Positions 5,701 through 6,489 of a stretch of DNA of 6,489 bases are shown here, piece after piece. Origin of the DNA: Chlamydiota bacterium (GTDB taxonomy: Bacteria > Chlamydiota > Chlamydiia > Chlamydiales > Rhabdochlamydiaceae). A program made the translations under genes and the position numbers. The notes under the pieces were generated by a model that was not told where the DNA came from, searched no databases, and worked only from the letters and a program-made list of their open reading frames with translations. The DNA is taken from assembly GCA_013041585.1 (NCBI GenBank), contig JABEVM010000094.1:1-6489 (forward strand). Direction: 5' to 3'. Each line of letters opens with the position of its first letter. Position 1 is the first letter of the stretch.

Positions 5701-6489
5701 TGGGCACCTCAAAAAAACCCTTTGAAGTTCGTCTTAGGTTTTTTGCAGCCTCAAGAATGATAGAAATCGCGTCATCAATATTTTTTTGTGTAGTCTCATA
5801 CGAAAGACTAAAACAGATCGAAGTACTTGCAAGCTCTTTAGAAACACCGCAAGCTTGCAGAATTTCTGCAATTTTCTGAGACCTGTTTCCGCCAATGCTT
5901 GCGTATACGCCTTTGCGGTGTAGTGCATAAAGCAAAGCTTCATTGAAAATTCCTGGGAAAGCAATCACAGCCGTATTGGGAAGTCTTTCCACTTTTGTAA
6001 AGAAGGCTGTAGCGTCTGGAAAACCATCTAAAATCCCTTGTTCTAACCTGTCACGTAGTCTTGCGGTTTCCATGCAAACATGATCGAAATGTTCTTGCAA
6101 GAGCGTAAAGCTCGTAGCAAGTCCTGCAATAGCCGGAGTTGAGCAATCAGGATCGCCCACAACAAGTCTAGAGAGGAAAGAAGACTCTTTTTGCACGAGT
6201 CCCCCTGTACCCTTTGGAGCATGAAGGATGTCTCCATCAAATGTGAGATAATCTACTCCTAAATCCTGGAAACGGAAAAAAAGTTTTCCGAGAACCGAGC
6301 TTGCATCCACATGGAGTTTCACTTCCTTTTCTCTACAAACTTCAGCTAAGTCATGAATCGGATTAATTACCCCGGTTAAGGAATTTGCCCAAGAAAGAGA
6401 AAGTAAAGCGCTACGAGGCCTAATTGCTTCTTGCAAAATCTCTTTTGTAAGCTGCCCATGAGAGGAGACGGGAAGCTTTTTACTCACGC
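5693..6489 (-). CDS. nifS: NifS/IscS-like cysteine desulfurase homologue lacking catalytic residues (5' end outside window)
   Basis: The C-terminal 264 residues of a class V aminotransferase-fold protein; the frame stays open to the right edge, so roughly the first third is missing. Numbering starts at the GTG codon 6487-6485, which aligns with an internal valine and is not the start. Fold landmarks are present: SWANSLTGVINP (32-43), HVDA with the PLP-ring Asp61, APKGTGGL (90-97), and a C-terminal ELASTSICFSLSYETT segment. The key positions are replaced. The PLP lysine (Lys206 in E. coli IscS, in SAHKLYGPKG) is Ile87 in DGDILHAPKG, the adjacent histidine is Asp86, the PLP-contacting Gln183 is Ser64, the sulfur-carrying Cys328 aligns with Asn201, and the substrate-binding Arg356 is Cys225. 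The reading frame is clean, with no internal stop. It is probably a pseudoenzyme partner of the NifU-like protein; canonical desulfurase activity is not expected. Confidence 0.88.
   Translation of the reverse strand, partial: VSKKLPVSSHGQLTKEILQEAIRPRSALLSLSWANSLTGVINPIHDLAEVCREKEVKLHVDASSVLGKLFFRFQDLGVDYLTFDGDILHAPKGTGGLVQKESSFLSRLVVGDPDCSTPAIAGLATSFTLLQEHFDHVCMETARLRDRLEQGILDGFPDATAFFTKVERLPNTAVIAFPGIFNEALLYALHRKGVYASIGGNRSQKIAEILQACGVSKELASTSICFSLSYETTQKNIDDAISIILEAAKNLRRTSKGFFEVPNG
5705..5710 (-). promoter_or_regulatory. Ribosome binding site that fixes the nifU-like start
   Basis: On the minus strand GAGGTG lies inside the last codons of the nifS-like gene. GAGG ends six bases before the ATG at 5700, which makes that ATG the likely start rather than the TTG at 5712, which lies upstream of the site itself. 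Confidence 0.75.

Noticed and set aside
5701..5712. TTG at 5712 as nifU start, adding MRCP and one more cysteine
   Set aside because: The Shine-Dalgarno GAGGTG lies downstream of that TTG and correctly spaced for the ATG at 5700.
5388..5725. Plus-strand open frames opposite nifU
   Set aside because: Antisense to the IscU-like domain and without a plausible ribosome site or domain.
5734..6240. Alternative minus-strand frames inside the nifS-like gene, possibly marking a frameshift
   Set aside because: The main frame is continuous and aligns with IscS from the nucleotide-edge segment to the C terminus, so the missing catalytic residues are not explained by a frameshift.
6478..6489. GTG near the right edge as a true start of the nifS-like gene
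   Set aside because: It aligns to the middle of the family, leaving about a third of the protein missing; the frame remains open to the edge, so the gene is simply cut by the window.
1..6489. CRISPR arrays, insertion sequences, tRNA or rRNA genes, riboswitches
   Set aside because: No direct repeat series, transposase-like product, cloverleaf or conserved aptamer pattern was seen; nearly all the sequence is protein coding.

Overview
The window looks like chromosome from a member of the Chlamydiota, more likely an environmental (Parachlamydia/Waddlia/Simkania-like) lineage than a Chlamydia species. The grounds are a rodA/birA pair close to a nifS/nifU pair, which from memory are also near neighbours in Chlamydia trachomatis (about CT720-CT726), the AT-rich sequence, tight gene packing, and several genes that match only broad families. 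No mobile element, rRNA, tRNA or CRISPR array is visible. The taxonomic call is inference and could not be checked by search.

Layout. (1) Positions 1-32 may hold the last codons of a plus-strand gene. A strong bidirectional hairpin terminator (53-100) separates it from a minus-strand operon. (2) That operon (99-2053, read right to left) encodes RodA, a 151-residue predicted beta-barrel-like protein with a nitrobindin-type GxWxGxG motif, and a small BamE/SmpA-like lipoprotein. The three genes are packed stop-to-start, so cell-wall polymerisation and an envelope lipoprotein appear to be co-expressed. (3) Divergent from rodA, sharing a 54-bp spacer with a good -10 box, are birA (biotin-protein ligase without a DNA-binding domain) and a 666-residue membrane-anchored AAA+ ATPase. 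(4) Converging on the ATPase gene with a 6-bp gap is a minus-strand pair, nifS-like (its 5' end lies beyond the right edge) and nifU-like, which overlap by 8 bp.

Two things stand out. First, the nifS/nifU-like pair keeps family fold and length but has lost almost every catalytic residue that can be checked. The NifS-like protein lacks the PLP lysine, the neighbouring histidine, the sulfur-carrying cysteine and the substrate-binding arginine. The NifU-like protein lacks all three IscU scaffold cysteines and the conserved aspartate, while its C-terminal Nfu domain keeps CxxC. This looks like a co-retained pseudoenzyme/Nfu module rather than a working desulfurase/scaffold pair. Second, the AAA+ protein resembles ClpB's first ATPase ring plus its coiled-coil middle domain. 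The ClpB N-terminal domain is replaced by an unrecognised ~220-residue region and a transmembrane helix, and the second ring is absent, giving a putative membrane-tethered single-ring unfoldase of unknown job.
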